Made by a program: the position numbers and the translations under genes. Of a stretch of 64,000 bases of DNA, positions 1 through 7,839 are shown one piece after another (position 1 is the stretch's first letter; each line of letters opens with the position of its first letter). The DNA is from Terrisporobacter vanillatitrophus (GTDB taxonomy: Bacteria; Bacillota; Clostridia; Peptostreptococcales; Peptostreptococcaceae): assembly GCF_051148895.1 (NCBI RefSeq), contig NZ_CP154625.1:1550001-1614000 (forward strand), read 5' to 3'. The notes under the pieces were generated by a model. It was not told the origin of the DNA, ran no database searches, and saw nothing but the letters and a program-made list of their open reading frames with translations.

Positions 1-181
1 AACAACAACTATAATCTACAGTTTTGATAAAAAATCAAAGACTAAGAGTTATATTCCAAAGAATAAATTCAAGTAACAATTTTAATACTCAACTATCAAC
101 AATGGTTTAAAACAGAGCCTAAAATAAAACATGGAATTCACATAAATTATTTATAAATTCCTTAGGACTATGATCAATGTT

Positions 182-212
182 ACAATAGTTATAGATTGTG
201 AAATAAATTATG
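182..212 (+). repeat. Dispersed leader element, copy 1
   Basis: This is one of about ten copies of a roughly 31-bp sequence with a CAATA...TATTG-like core followed by GTGAAATAAA. It lies about 75 bp upstream of the antitoxin start. The flanking stretch 136-205 also resembles 8451-8504. Function is unknown. Confidence 0.5.
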
Positions 213-287
213 CAGTAATCATTTTAAAAAGCTTTCATTTAGATTATAATATATAATAAATATTATTTTTATTAAGGAGATGATTTT

Positions 288-461
288 ATGACTTTAGCTG
301 AAAAACTTGTATTAAATTTCAATGAACTTAATGAAACTGAACAAAAAGAAGTTGTAGATTTTGTAGAATTTTTAAAACATAAAAAAGAAAAAGAACTATT
401 TAACCTTATGGATGAAGTAATTGTAGAAAATAAAATTGCCCTAGATGAGCTTTCTAAGTAA
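288..461 (+). CDS. Putative antitoxin of the Doc pair (DUF2281-like)
   Basis: This 57-residue acidic protein begins at an ATG preceded by AAGGAGATGATTTT. Its pattern of an L-N-E-L-N-E-T-E-Q-K-E-V-V-D-F-V-E-F-L helix followed by a charged KHKKEKE stretch resembles DUF2281/VapB-like antitoxins. It ends 13 bp before the Doc-type toxin gene, and its stop codon overlaps the toxin ribosome-binding site, so the two are almost certainly cotranscribed. By analogy it should neutralise the toxin and perhaps repress the operon. The antitoxin role is inferred from size, position and helix pattern; no DNA-binding motif is obvious. Confidence 0.65.
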   Translation: MTLAEKLVLNFNELNETEQKEVVDFVEFLKHKKEKELFNLMDEVIVENKIALDELSK

Positions 462-474
462 GGAGAACTAAGAA

Positions 475-852
475 ATGAAATGTATTACACTAACTCAATT
501 AATAGAGTTTCATAAAAGAATAACAATCAAAACAGGTGGTAGTGATGGAATAAGGGATAAAGGTTTATTAGAAAGTGCTCTAAATAGACCATTGGCTACA
601 TTTTCTGGAGAAGATTTATATACACCAACTGAGAAAAAAATAGCTGTAGTTACACATAGTTTGATTTGCAATCATGGTTTTATTGATGGAAATAAAAGAA
701 TAGGTGTATCTACAATGATATTATTATCAAAAATAAATAACATTAATTTGAAATTTACACAACAAGAGTTGATAGAATTAGGAATAAGTACTGCAAAAGG
801 TAAATATTCAGAAGAAGATATATTTAATTGGATATTAAATCATAAAGACTAA
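475..852 (+). CDS. doc: Type II toxin-antitoxin toxin, Fic/Doc (death-on-curing) family
   Basis: The 125-residue product carries the Fic/Doc signature HGFIDGNKRIG at about residues 66-76, the catalytic H-x-F-x-D-G-N-K-R loop. Length fits Doc (about 125 aa) rather than full Fic proteins. Doc proteins phosphorylate elongation factor EF-Tu and stop translation in the cytoplasm. All catalytic-loop residues (H, D, N, K, R) are present, so it is probably active. The ATG follows GGAGAACTAAGAA inside the end of the antitoxin gene. A hairpin terminator directly follows the stop, so this is a stand-alone two-gene operon. Whether it uses ATP for phosphorylation or AMP transfer cannot be told from sequence. 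Confidence 0.9.
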   Translation: MKCITLTQLIEFHKRITIKTGGSDGIRDKGLLESALNRPLATFSGEDLYTPTEKKIAVVTHSLICNHGFIDGNKRIGVSTMILLSKINNINLKFTQQELIELGISTAKGKYSEEDIFNWILNHKD

Positions 853-884
853 AGGAGCATTTAGAGTAAACTAGATGCTCCTTT
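851..884 (+). terminator. Intrinsic terminator after doc
   Basis: AAAGGAGCAT pairs with ATGCTCCTTT across an 11-14 nt loop, and the T-rich arm forms the tail. It overlaps the doc stop codon. Confidence 0.75.
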
Positions 885-906
885 ATTACGTAAAACTAAT
901 TTATTA

Positions 907-937
907 CACAATATTAATGTATTATGAAATAAATATT
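907..937 (+). repeat. Dispersed leader element, copy 2
   Basis: A diverged copy of the CAATA...ATTATGAAATAAA element. It lies about 140 bp upstream of the frameshifted ORF at 1074. Confidence 0.4.
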
Positions 938-1073
938 ATAATTATTTTATGATTTCGCGAAAACATTTGTTTTAGTGGACACTTTTTTAGTTAATGTATT
1001 TAAGACAATTTGTATTTACTTAAAAAGAAAACAGTAATTATATGGGATTATTTAAAATGGGGGATAATTTGAG

Positions 1074-1267
1074 ATGAACATGAGTTTTGAAGTGCATTAT
1101 CAAACGAGTACTTCTCAAAATCCAAAAGAGCCAAATGCATATATGCTAAAGATATAGACAGAGTATTTGCTAATGGATGGTTTTCACTTTTCTGTAATGG
1201 CGTAGGTTATGTTGATACAGGGATAAAAAGTTCATCTAGAAATCCTAAAGTTAAAGGTAATTGGTAA
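1074..1267 (+). pseudogene. Frameshifted small ORF of unknown function
   Basis: An ATG after GGGGGATAATTTGAG opens a 27-codon frame (beginning MNMSFEVHYQ) that stops at 1155-1157. A second frame runs through the same region and reads DIDRVFANGWFSLF, then GYVDTGIKSSS, ending GNW at 1267. One single-base shift near 1125-1140 would join the two into a protein of about 64 residues. The family is not recognised. It may be a decayed small secreted or structural protein; coding status is uncertain. Confidence 0.35.
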
Positions 1268-1292
1268 AGAATATAAAAATGTAATTTGAATA

Positions 1293-1333
1293 AAAAACTC
1301 CTACATAAATTATTTTGTCGTAGGAGTTTTTTA
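1293..1333. terminator. Bidirectional terminator
   Basis: AAAACTCCTAC pairs with GTAGGAGTTTT around an AT-rich loop, flanked by A and T runs. It would terminate the lipoprotein gene on the minus strand and anything arriving from the left. Confidence 0.75.
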
Positions 1334-1337
1334 TTAT

Positions 1338-1964
1338 TTAATATTCAATCTTATTGCCGTTAGAATCATACATTTCAGTAATTGTATAAACAGATTTGTT
1401 AATTTTTTCTTTATTATCTTTTATCAATCTTTCTAGAGTTTCTTTGTCATTCTCAGAGTCTTTTAACTTTATAGTATTCTCTATAAAATCATTCATAGCA
1501 ATAATTACCTTATGTGGATGGTTACCTTCAGAAGGAACTGTGTTTACAAGATAATATGTTAAATAATAATTTTTTTCTAAATCATTTTCAAATTTGTTAT
1601 TTTTATACTCTGATTCTAAATATCGTAATGTTTGATCTTTTAAATTTTGATTTGTATTAACAAATAAATCATCTAAAACAACAAGTTTATTTATTAACTC
1701 TATCTTATCTGATGAATTCTGACTTTCTGAAGAAATGTTTTTTGCATTTTGTGCATACTTAAGAATTTGATCTAAGGATGTTATATTTAATTCTTGAATT
1801 TTCTCTTTATTTTTTATTTTATCTAGATTTTGACTATAGGCGTTATTAACACCATCAGCACTACTTAACTTAGTCAAATCAATTTCAGAAACAAAAGAAC
1901 TACATCCAACTAAAGTTAATAATAATAAGAAACATGCAATATTAATGAAACTTTTTTTTATCAA
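1338..1964 (-). CDS. Putative lipoprotein of unknown function
   Basis: The 208-residue product starts with a basic tip (MIKK), a hydrophobic segment and the lipobox LVGC at about residues 18-21, so it should be lipidated and anchored outside the membrane. The rest is hydrophilic and rich in Lys, Asn, Glu and Leu with likely helical segments, and contains no enzyme motif that I recognise. The start is preceded on the minus strand by AGGAGGTAGCTTAATTG, a strong ribosome-binding site. It is monocistronic, with the terminator immediately downstream. Confidence 0.75.
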   Translation of the reverse strand: MIKKSFINIACFLLLLTLVGCSSFVSEIDLTKLSSADGVNNAYSQNLDKIKNKEKIQELNITSLDQILKYAQNAKNISSESQNSSDKIELINKLVVLDDLFVNTNQNLKDQTLRYLESEYKNNKFENDLEKNYYLTYYLVNTVPSEGNHPHKVIIAMNDFIENTIKLKDSENDKETLERLIKDNKEKINKSVYTITEMYDSNGNKIEY

Positions 1965-2226
1965 TTAAGCTACCTCCTATCTAATTTATATCTAATAAAC
2001 CGATTTTTACATATATATAGGTTCAAGTTACCTATCTATTCTTTCCTAATTGTGAACATCTAGAATTTTAAGTACAAAGGGTGTAAACATGGAGAAAATC
2101 ATATTATAAAAATTGATGAACCCTATTATTAATGATATCACTAATAACTTTATTTTAACATGTAATATATTTATCTAATATATAAAAATAATTACAAGTT
2201 GATTATATGGTGTTCATTGATTTTTC

Positions 2227-2511
2227 ATGTTATGCAAGTTAAACCATTGGAATACCTTGACTATGATGCACAGCCTGCCGAGGGTGAAGTTCTTGATAAT
2301 TTATGTCAAAAACATGCTATCTATTTTTGTTGAATTAAAGCATAATGGAGAAATATTTAGAAATATTTTTAAAAAAAACAAGGAAATACAAAATTTTAGT
2401 AGTATATATAAACAGGTAGATGATACTCTTGCAAGAAACAATCAGGGAACTGGAATAGGCCTTTCTCTTTTAAAGTCTTTGGTTGAACTGCATGGTGGAC
2501 AGATATATTGA
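2227..2511 (+). pseudogene. Composite debris: CMD-like N-terminus and histidine-kinase C-terminal fragment
   Basis: Two unrelated remnants lie here. From about 2230, one frame reads MQVKPLEYLDYDAQP and resembles the start of a carboxymuconolactone decarboxylase/AhpD-type protein. From about 2400, the frame reads QVDDTLARNNQGTGIGLSL then KSLVELHGGQIY. This is the G2 box and tail of a sensor histidine kinase ATPase domain, cut off by TGA just after the GGQI motif. No dimerisation domain or N box is present, so the kinase is dead. A copy of the 30-bp palindromic repeat lies at the junction (2289-2318). Confidence 0.6.
2289..2318 (+). repeat. 30-bp palindromic repeat, copy A
   Basis: GTTCTTGAT, an 8-nt AT-rich spacer, TCAAAAAC and a final ATGCT. 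It aligns without gaps with 26301-26330, 30685-30714 and 43278-43307. In frame it reads VLDNLCQKHA. Confidence 0.6.
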
Positions 2512-2581
2512 AAAAATCAAATAAATATTCAAATTATTTAAATATCTAATTTAAATTTGCAATTTTATATTTGAAAGTAAG

Positions 2582-2667
2582 AGAGCATATGTTGTACTGA
2601 TCACAATTGTTAGACCAAAATTCTAAGAAGTGAAAAGCAGTATAATGTTACAAGATGCTCTTTTTTT
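2582..2667 (+). terminator. Possible long-stem terminator
   Basis: AGAGCAT and ATGCTCT enclose about 66 nt that contains an inner GTACTG/CAGTAT pairing. A run of seven Ts follows. Confidence 0.45.
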
Positions 2668-2695
2668 ATGTAAAAGAGGGGGGAGGAATAAATAA

Positions 2696-2938
2696 ATGAA
2701 TAATTCAAAAAATGTTAAATTGCTATACTGTATTTTAGGAAGTTTTATGCTTACATTACTTCAAACTCCAATGTTTATTCAGGCAACGTACGCAATCTTT
2801 GATGGTAGCATAGGTGCTAATTTATTTACAGAGTTGCTATATAGAGTATTTGGGGTGATATCTTTTGTTGGAGTTATTTTATTTATAGTATTTTCATGTA
2901 ACTTAATTATAAGTAATATTAAGTTTAATAATAAATAA
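2696..2938 (+). CDS. Small two-helix membrane protein, unknown function
   Basis: The 80-residue product has two hydrophobic stretches (about residues 9-30 and 48-72) separated by a short polar loop, so it is probably an integral membrane protein. The ATG is preceded by GGGGGGAGGAATAAATAA, an unusually G-rich Shine-Dalgarno sequence. No family is recognised. The next gene, 86 bp downstream, also encodes a membrane protein, so the two may be cotranscribed. Confidence 0.6.
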   Translation: MNNSKNVKLLYCILGSFMLTLLQTPMFIQATYAIFDGSIGANLFTELLYRVFGVISFVGVILFIVFSCNLIISNIKFNNK

Positions 2939-3024
2939 ACAAATTTATTATATTGTAAAGGGTATGCAACTAAAATGATACATTTTTATAAAGTAAAAGG
3001 ATGATAAATAAAAAGGGGGATTTT

Positions 3025-4068
3025 ATGAAAATAGGAGAAAATAAATTGCTAAAAATAAACACATTTGACCTGCTAGATACAGAAAGCCTAGAAGCATATC
3101 TAAGTAAAAAGGCACTAGAAGGATGGATGATAAGTAAAGTAAGCAAAATTCTTTTAACCTTTGAAAAAACAGATCCTAAACCTATAAAATTCTTTGTAGA
3201 CATTACAGATAGACATCCATTAGAAATTAAATATGTTCCAACCAAGGAATATATAGATTCTGCTAAGGAAGAAAACTTGGAACATATTTGTGGCAATGAT
3301 GATTTACAAATATTCATAAATAGAGGTAGCCCAAAAAGAATAAAGAAGAAAAAATTAAAATTTAGCAAAGTGTTTATGGCGGAATTTGGAATTTTAATTA
3401 ATATATTTTTAATAATATTGCTTTCTTTATTAAATTATTTATCATCTACAAAGTTTTTTATACTTTTTATAAGTAACAAGTCTTTTATAATTTGGACAAT
3501 AGCAATAACTATTTTTATAATGATGCCCTATTTAGTATTGGGTTATATAAGTATAGGGTATTTACAACTTGATAACAGCAGCAATATTTCAAAAGAGGAG
3601 ATGCCTTTGTCCTTGGAGGATTTTAATGTGGATATTCAAAAAGGAAGAGAGTGTACTAAATCAAGTTCCTCATCTCCTTTTGCAAAGTATGTTGAGTATT
3701 ATGATGATACTTATAAAGAAACAATTCAAAAAGCTTATGATGAAGCAAGCAATAGCCATTATAACGAATATTCACAGGAGTATACAGCTAGTATATTATA
3801 CTCAATATTTGAGAGTGAATATGACAAAATCATGGATAAGGCTTTAGATTCTTTTTTAGACGAATATAGTGACTATGACGTTTATTATAAAAAATTAACG
3901 GATAAAGATGAATTAAAAAACTGGGGAGCAAAAGAAGTTTATGCATCAGATTTTATGGATGCTAGGATAGTTGTTTATGATAATAGGATTATAACTATTA
4001 GTAGTGAATTGGGTTATAATAAGGAAAATATAAATATGATTAAAAGAAAAATTGGTGCTCAAAAGTAA
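3025..4068 (+). CDS. DUF2812-like membrane protein, paralogue 1
   Basis: The 347-residue product starts at the ATG after AAGGGGGATTTT rather than at the in-frame ATG 24 bp upstream, which has no ribosome-binding site. The N-terminal 90 residues, with LLDTESLEAYLSKKALEGWM, look like the cytoplasmic DUF2812 module (the domain that ends with A-x-x-G-W). Two hydrophobic segments follow (about residues 122-143 and 152-180), then a soluble C-terminal domain with GAKEVYASD. The gene at 36314 is a clear paralogue. This copy is 29 residues shorter and lacks one transmembrane region of its relative. Function is unknown. Confidence 0.7.
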   Translation: MKIGENKLLKINTFDLLDTESLEAYLSKKALEGWMISKVSKILLTFEKTDPKPIKFFVDITDRHPLEIKYVPTKEYIDSAKEENLEHICGNDDLQIFINRGSPKRIKKKKLKFSKVFMAEFGILINIFLIILLSLLNYLSSTKFFILFISNKSFIIWTIAITIFIMMPYLVLGYISIGYLQLDNSSNISKEEMPLSLEDFNVDIQKGRECTKSSSSSPFAKYVEYYDDTYKETIQKAYDEASNSHYNEYSQEYTASILYSIFESEYDKIMDKALDSFLDEYSDYDVYYKKLTDKDELKNWGAKEVYASDFMDARIVVYDNRIITISSELGYNKENINMIKRKIGAQK

Positions 4069-4136
4069 AAAGAGAATACAAATTAGTCTTTAATTTTAAT
4101 GAGATATGAATTATAAATACAGTTTTGATGTAGGGG

Positions 4137-4301
4137 ATGCTTAGTTATGATATTATGGTTTTTATTGGAATTTTATTAATGGAGCCTATATTTACATCCT
4201 TACCCGGAAGTTTACCTAGATTTGTACCATACTTTATAATTTTATTTATTCTCATGATAGCATCTCGATTATTACTAAAACCTACATTCTTAAAAAAATA
4301 A
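4137..4301 (+). CDS. Possible small membrane peptide
   Basis: An ATG overlapping a TAGGGG sequence opens a 54-codon frame, with a second in-frame ATG at 4155. The product has a hydrophobic segment FVPYFIILFILMIASRLLL near the C-terminus and ends with basic residues. Nothing else suggests coding apart from the hydrophobic pattern and its place just ahead of the flavodoxin-ferredoxin gene. No homologue is recognised. Confidence 0.3.
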   Translation: MLSYDIMVFIGILLMEPIFTSLPGSLPRFVPYFIILFILMIASRLLLKPTFLKK

Positions 4302-4332
4302 ATTTCAAATTTAGAGGGGAGATATAGCATAT

Positions 4333-5097
4333 ATGAAATTATTTAAAATTTATTTTAGTCCCACAGGTGGAACTAAAAAAATAGCAGATTTAATAAGTAG
4401 ACAATTTGATTTTGAAACAATAGAATTAGATTTGTCAAATAGAATGGAAGATTTCTCGAAATTTACATTTAGTGAAAAAGACCTTTGCATTATAGCAGTT
4501 CCATCTTTTGGAGGCCGTGTACCAATGGCAGCAATGGATAATATTAAGAAGCTAAAGGGAAATGGTTTAAAAGCTATTTTAGTATCAACATACGGTAATA
4601 GAGCATATGAAGATGTATTGTTAGAATTGAAAGATACATTAATAACATTAGGATTTTTCTCCATTGCAGCAATAGCTTCTGTTACAGAACATTCTATTAT
4701 GCATCAATTTGCCACTGGAAGACCAGATTTACAAGACAAAGAAGAATTGGTAAAATTTTCTAGTGAGATCAAAGAAGTCTTGAAACAGTCAAAAGTTACT
4801 AAAGATTTGTATGTACCGGGGAATAATCCATATAAAGAATATAAGGTTATTCCTTTAGTTCCAGAAGCGACACAAGAATGTATGAAATGCGGTCTATGTG
4901 CTATAAAATGTCCAGTTGATGCTATTTCAAAAGAGAATCCAATGTTGGTAGACAAAGAAAAATGCATTTCCTGTATGCGTTGTGTAGCTATTTGTCCAAA
5001 TAAAGCTCGAAGTGTAGATGAAGAGTTAATATTGGCAACTTCAAAAAAATTAGAAAAGGTATGTTCCGAAAGAAAAATGAATGAACTATTTTTATAA
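4333..5097 (+). CDS. EFR1-type flavodoxin-ferredoxin fusion protein
   Basis: The 254-residue product joins an N-terminal flavodoxin-like domain to a C-terminal bacterial ferredoxin domain. The FMN phosphate loop FSPTGGTKKIAD lies at residues 8-19. Two [4Fe-4S] motifs, CMKCGLCAIKCP and CISCMRCVAICP, lie at about residues 178-220. Proteins of this EFR1 kind are cytoplasmic electron carriers in strict anaerobes; the partner enzymes are not known. The ATG follows a GGGGAGATATAGCAT site. The gene stands alone before a GNAT gene 56 bp downstream. Confidence 0.88.
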   Translation: MKLFKIYFSPTGGTKKIADLISRQFDFETIELDLSNRMEDFSKFTFSEKDLCIIAVPSFGGRVPMAAMDNIKKLKGNGLKAILVSTYGNRAYEDVLLELKDTLITLGFFSIAAIASVTEHSIMHQFATGRPDLQDKEELVKFSSEIKEVLKQSKVTKDLYVPGNNPYKEYKVIPLVPEATQECMKCGLCAIKCPVDAISKENPMLVDKEKCISCMRCVAICPNKARSVDEELILATSKKLEKVCSERKMNELFL

Positions 5098-5153
5098 ATA
5101 TTAAACTCATTTACTACAAGAGTAATGTAAAATTTAACAGGAGTTGAAATATT

Positions 5154-5660
5154 ATGAGAGAGTTCTTTTTAAAAACAGACAGGATAGGTTTTTCCAAATG
5201 GGATTGTAGAGACCAAAAGCTTGCAAAATTATTATGGGGTGATTCCCAAGTAACGAAATATATTTGTGCTTCAGGCATATTCTCTCAGAAAGATATTATT
5301 AATCGTCTTAATATTGAAATATCTAATTTAGAGAAATATCAAGTTCAATATTGGCCAATATTTGAGCTTGATACCAATGAACTGATAGGATGTTGTGGAT
5401 TGAGGCCTCGTAGTTCTAATGAGTACGAAATAGGATTTCATTTACGAAAGAAATATTGGAATCAAGGATATGCAACAGAGGCAGCAAGAGCTGTAATAAA
5501 CTTTGCTTTTAATATACTCAAAGCCGAGAATTTGTTTGCTGGACATAATCCAAATAATAAAGGTTCTCAGAAAGTACTACAAAAGTTGGGATTTATTTAT
5601 ATTCGTGATGAATTCTATGAACCAACAGGTTTATATCATCCTTCATATAAACTAACTTAA
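5154..5660 (+). CDS. GNAT family N-acetyltransferase (RimJ/RimL type)
   Basis: The 168-residue product has the GNAT core: the WPIFELDTNELIGCCGL strands, then FHLRKKYWNQGYATEAARAV, where the Q-G-Y-A-T loop binds acetyl-CoA pyrophosphate, and NPNNKGSQKVLQKLGF as motif B. Overall form matches RimJ/RimL-like acetyltransferases that modify protein N-termini or small amines. The true substrate cannot be assigned. The start ATG follows AGGAGTTGAAATATT. Confidence 0.85.
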   Translation: MREFFLKTDRIGFSKWDCRDQKLAKLLWGDSQVTKYICASGIFSQKDIINRLNIEISNLEKYQVQYWPIFELDTNELIGCCGLRPRSSNEYEIGFHLRKKYWNQGYATEAARAVINFAFNILKAENLFAGHNPNNKGSQKVLQKLGFIYIRDEFYEPTGLYHPSYKLT

Positions 5661-5968
5661 TAATGATGTAGAGTGAGTGCTTTAAATGAGGCTGAGCATA
5701 AAGGCATTGAGAAAGATGAAATAAATAAATTGTAAAATAGATTGAGATAATATAGCCATTGACATAAAATCAGTGGCTTTTTTGCTATAATTAAGGGATA
5801 AATAGGAATTTGGCGGTGAGACTATTTCTTAGAATGTGTCGAAATGAAGATAAAGAGCAGGCAGGGATTAAATAAGTTATGCCAATTCTAATAACCCGAC
5901 TGCTCTAGATTGAATGCTTGTTTTAAGCTATATGAGTGAAAGTAAAAGTATTCTATATTAGTAAAAAC
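5661..5968 (+). other. Intergenic region with two hairpins and a repeat
   Basis: No gene is supported here. A frame ending ALNEAEHKGIEKDEINKL at about 5735 could be the tail of a lost gene. The hairpin at 5754-5784 (AGCCA-TGA/TCA-TGGCT plus six Ts) is a plausible terminator. A second stem at 5855-5905 (GAGCAG/CTGCTC with inner GGGATT/AATAACCC) has no T tract. The stretch 5793-5823 resembles 38808-38840. Confidence 0.5.
5754..5784 (+). terminator. Intrinsic terminator
   Basis: A short GC-containing stem (AGCCA...TGGCT with inner TGA/TCA) is followed by TTTTTT. Confidence 0.6.
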
Positions 5969-6640
5969 TTAAAACCCTAGAGATTGGCCAACAAGGATAA
6001 CTTTTATTCTTCCTTCTGTTTTGCACATTCTAGTTTCAATAATGTAAGAACAAATACAATCCTTTGATTTACAATTTCCACAAGAGCCACTGATAACACA
6101 AGGTGTATTTGTAGGAGAATTTAAATATGGATCTGATGAACAGCGTAGAGCATTGATTGGAGATGCATATGTTCTAGCCCTATCGATAGCATTTTCAAGG
6201 GTTTTGCAAACTTTATTCATCCCAATAACAGCTATAACACTCTTAGGACCAAAAGTAATTGCGGCTACTCGATTGCCTACACTATCTACATTAACCAATA
6301 TGCCATCTTCACTTATTGCATTGAAACTTGTCAAATAAGTATCACATAGTAGTGATTTGCGCATTAAGTCATATCTTTCATCTTTTGTTTGTGCTTTATC
6401 ACGATCAATTATAGTGAAATTACCTTGATATATTTGGTTAATAAGTCCAATTTCTTTAAGTGTAACAGATCCTCCCCATGACACTGATGAGTGTTCTGGG
6501 ATAAGTGATAGTGCTTTTTTAGTTGCATCTGTAGCATTATCACAGTAATAAGCCTCAAAATTTCTACTTTGCAGATTTTTAATTATTTTTGTTGCCAAAA
6601 GCTGATATCTAGATTTTATCAAATTGTCTTTATTTTGCAT
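5969..6640 (-). CDS. LUD-domain protein (lactate utilisation LutC/YkgG-like)
   Basis: The 223-residue product has the LUD (DUF162) fold signature SVSWGGSVTLKEIGL at about residues 53-67, then IDRDKAQTKDERYD and GVTFGPKSVIAVIGMNKV-like strands. It carries a Cys-rich tail (CGNCKSKDC) absent from classic LutC, which might bind metal. LUD proteins work with iron-sulfur partners in lactate or formate-linked oxidation, but the stand-alone clostridial forms have no proven reaction. It is transcribed away from a Crp/Fnr regulator 115 bp off, which is probably its controller. Confidence 0.8.
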   Translation of the reverse strand: MQNKDNLIKSRYQLLATKIIKNLQSRNFEAYYCDNATDATKKALSLIPEHSSVSWGGSVTLKEIGLINQIYQGNFTIIDRDKAQTKDERYDLMRKSLLCDTYLTSFNAISEDGILVNVDSVGNRVAAITFGPKSVIAVIGMNKVCKTLENAIDRARTYASPINALRCSSDPYLNSPTNTPCVISGSCGNCKSKDCICSYIIETRMCKTEGRIKVILVGQSLGF

Positions 6641-6728
6641 TTTATTCCTCCATTGTTACTTATTATATAAAATAATTAAAGTTATTGTATGTTTATTATA
6701 AGTATACTATAATAAATACAAAAATTAT

Positions 6729-6742
6729 GTTGCCTATGCAAC
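6729..6742. promoter_or_regulatory. Crp/Fnr-type palindrome between the LUD and regulator genes
   Basis: GTTGC-CTAT-GCAAC is a perfect palindrome with 4-nt spacing, the geometry of Crp/Fnr operators. It abuts the ribosome-binding site of the regulator, which suggests autorepression. Confidence 0.5.
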
Positions 6743-6755
6743 GGGAGTGTTTCTT

Positions 6756-7424
6756 ATGAAAGAATTAAATTTATTAACACAATCTAGCCTGTTTTCAGGA
6801 ATCGAACCAAATGATATTCAAAAAATACTTATGTGTATGTCGGCAACACGTAAGGGATATGATAAAGATGAAATGGTTGTTTGTGAAGGTGATCCAGTCA
6901 ATGAAATCGGTATTATACTTCAGGGCGTTGCTCAAAGCACCAAATTAAGTATTACTGGTAAACAAATTATTGTCTCTCTTCATTACCCAGGTGGATACAC
7001 TGCTGTTTTAACAGCATCAAGCCGCAAACGTAAATGTCCGATGTCGGTACAGGCTTTAGAACCTCTTAGCGTTCTTTATATTCCTATAAAAAATGTACTA
7101 TCCAGTTGTTCAAAGTCGTGTATAGCGCATGAACAATTACTCGTCAATCTTTTTGACAGTATTGCAGAGAGAGCGTTAGAATTACATGACCGAAACGATT
7201 GCCTGATTATGCCAACTATTCGTGATAAGGTTCTAACTTATTTAACTAAACTCAGTCGTGAATCTGAAACACAAGTTGTATCAATTCCTTTTAATAGGGA
7301 AGGGATGGCGGAATATTTAAATGTAGATCGCAGTGCACTATCTAGGGAACTTTCATCTATGAAAAGAGATGGTTTAATCGATTTTTATAAAAATGAGTTT
7401 AAATTAATAAATTCCAATTTATAG
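6756..7424 (+). CDS. Crp/Fnr family transcriptional regulator
   Basis: The 222-residue product has an N-terminal cyclic-nucleotide-binding fold (about residues 12-125) and a C-terminal winged helix, with FNREGMAEYLNVDRSALSRE as the DNA-recognition helix-turn-helix. The ATG at 6756 is chosen over an in-frame GTG nine bases upstream because CGGGAG sits 9 nt before it. No N-terminal cysteine cluster is present, so an FNR-like iron-sulfur sensor is unlikely, although scattered cysteines could respond to redox state. It lies divergent to the LUD gene and probably controls both genes. Confidence 0.87.
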   Translation: MKELNLLTQSSLFSGIEPNDIQKILMCMSATRKGYDKDEMVVCEGDPVNEIGIILQGVAQSTKLSITGKQIIVSLHYPGGYTAVLTASSRKRKCPMSVQALEPLSVLYIPIKNVLSSCSKSCIAHEQLLVNLFDSIAERALELHDRNDCLIMPTIRDKVLTYLTKLSRESETQVVSIPFNREGMAEYLNVDRSALSRELSSMKRDGLIDFYKNEFKLINSNL

Positions 7425-7436
7425 AGTAGATTTGGT

Positions 7437-7467
7437 GAACAATAGTTATATAATACGTCATAATATC
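7437..7467 (+). repeat. Dispersed leader element, copy 3
   Basis: GAACAATAGTTATATAATACG at the 3' side of the crp-like gene. The stretch 7404-7457, which includes the last codons of that gene, recurs at 32230-32283 with about five differences. Confidence 0.5.
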
Positions 7468-7479
7468 GAGTTGTACTTT

Positions 7480-7509
7480 TACCTTAATTTATATAAATAA
7501 ATTAAGGTA
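7480..7509. promoter_or_regulatory. 13-bp perfect inverted repeat upstream of XRE-deformylase operon
   Basis: TACCTTAATTTAT and its exact reverse complement are separated by ATAA. It lies 32 bp upstream of the -35 box of the next operon, so it is an operator candidate. A terminator function is less likely because no GC-rich stem or T tract is present. Confidence 0.5.
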
Positions 7510-7540
7510 AGTTACTTGGCATATGTTGTGTAAGGTTAAC

Positions 7541-7569
7541 TTGACATACAAAAAACAATATTATATTAT
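7541..7569 (+). promoter_or_regulatory. Sigma-A promoter of XRE-deformylase operon
   Basis: TTGACA at 7541-7546 and TATTAT at 7564-7569 are separated by 17 bp. Confidence 0.65.
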
Positions 7570-7572
7570 AAA

Positions 7573-7590
7573 TGTAAGGTAAACATTACA
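7573..7590. promoter_or_regulatory. Operator-like palindrome at the transcription start
   Basis: TGTAAGGTAAACATTACA is an 18-bp near-palindrome with TGTAA/TTACA arms just downstream of the -10 box. It is a likely binding site for the XRE regulator encoded immediately downstream. Confidence 0.5.
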
Positions 7591-7602
7591 GGAGTGATAT
7601 TT

Positions 7603-7839
7603 ATGAAAAATAAATTAAAACAGTTTCGTGAAGAATTAGGGCTAACCCAAGAACAATTAGGTAAACTTGTAGGTGTGTCAAGACAGGCAATTAATTCAAT
7701 TGAAACGGAAAAATTTGAACCGTCTATATGGTTGGCTTATGATATTGCGAGGATATTTCATAGTACAATAGAAAAAATTTTTATTTTTGAAGAAAGTGAG
7801 AGAAAATCAAGATCAGAGCAAAGTAGAGGTGTAATTTAA
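7603..7839 (+). CDS. XRE-family HTH transcriptional regulator
   Basis: The 78-residue product is essentially one helix-turn-helix: LKQFREELGLTQEQLG and then LVGVSRQAINSIETEKFEPS, typical of the YqaE/YgzD-like short XRE proteins. The ATG at 7603 is preferred over the GTG nine bases upstream, which overlaps the AGGAG ribosome-binding site. Its stop TAA touches the ATG of the deformylase gene with no gap, so translation is probably coupled. It may act on the two palindromes upstream. Confidence 0.85.
   Translation: MKNKLKQFREELGLTQEQLGKLVGVSRQAINSIETEKFEPSIWLAYDIARIFHSTIEKIFIFEESERKSRSEQSRGVI

Noticed and set aside
3569..3847. 92-codon plus-strand ORF inside the DUF2812-like gene
   Set aside because: It is a shadow frame within a gene supported by a paralogue.
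4145..4330. 61-codon minus-strand ORF
   Set aside because: It overlaps the ribosome-binding site of the flavodoxin-ferredoxin gene and has no own initiation signal.
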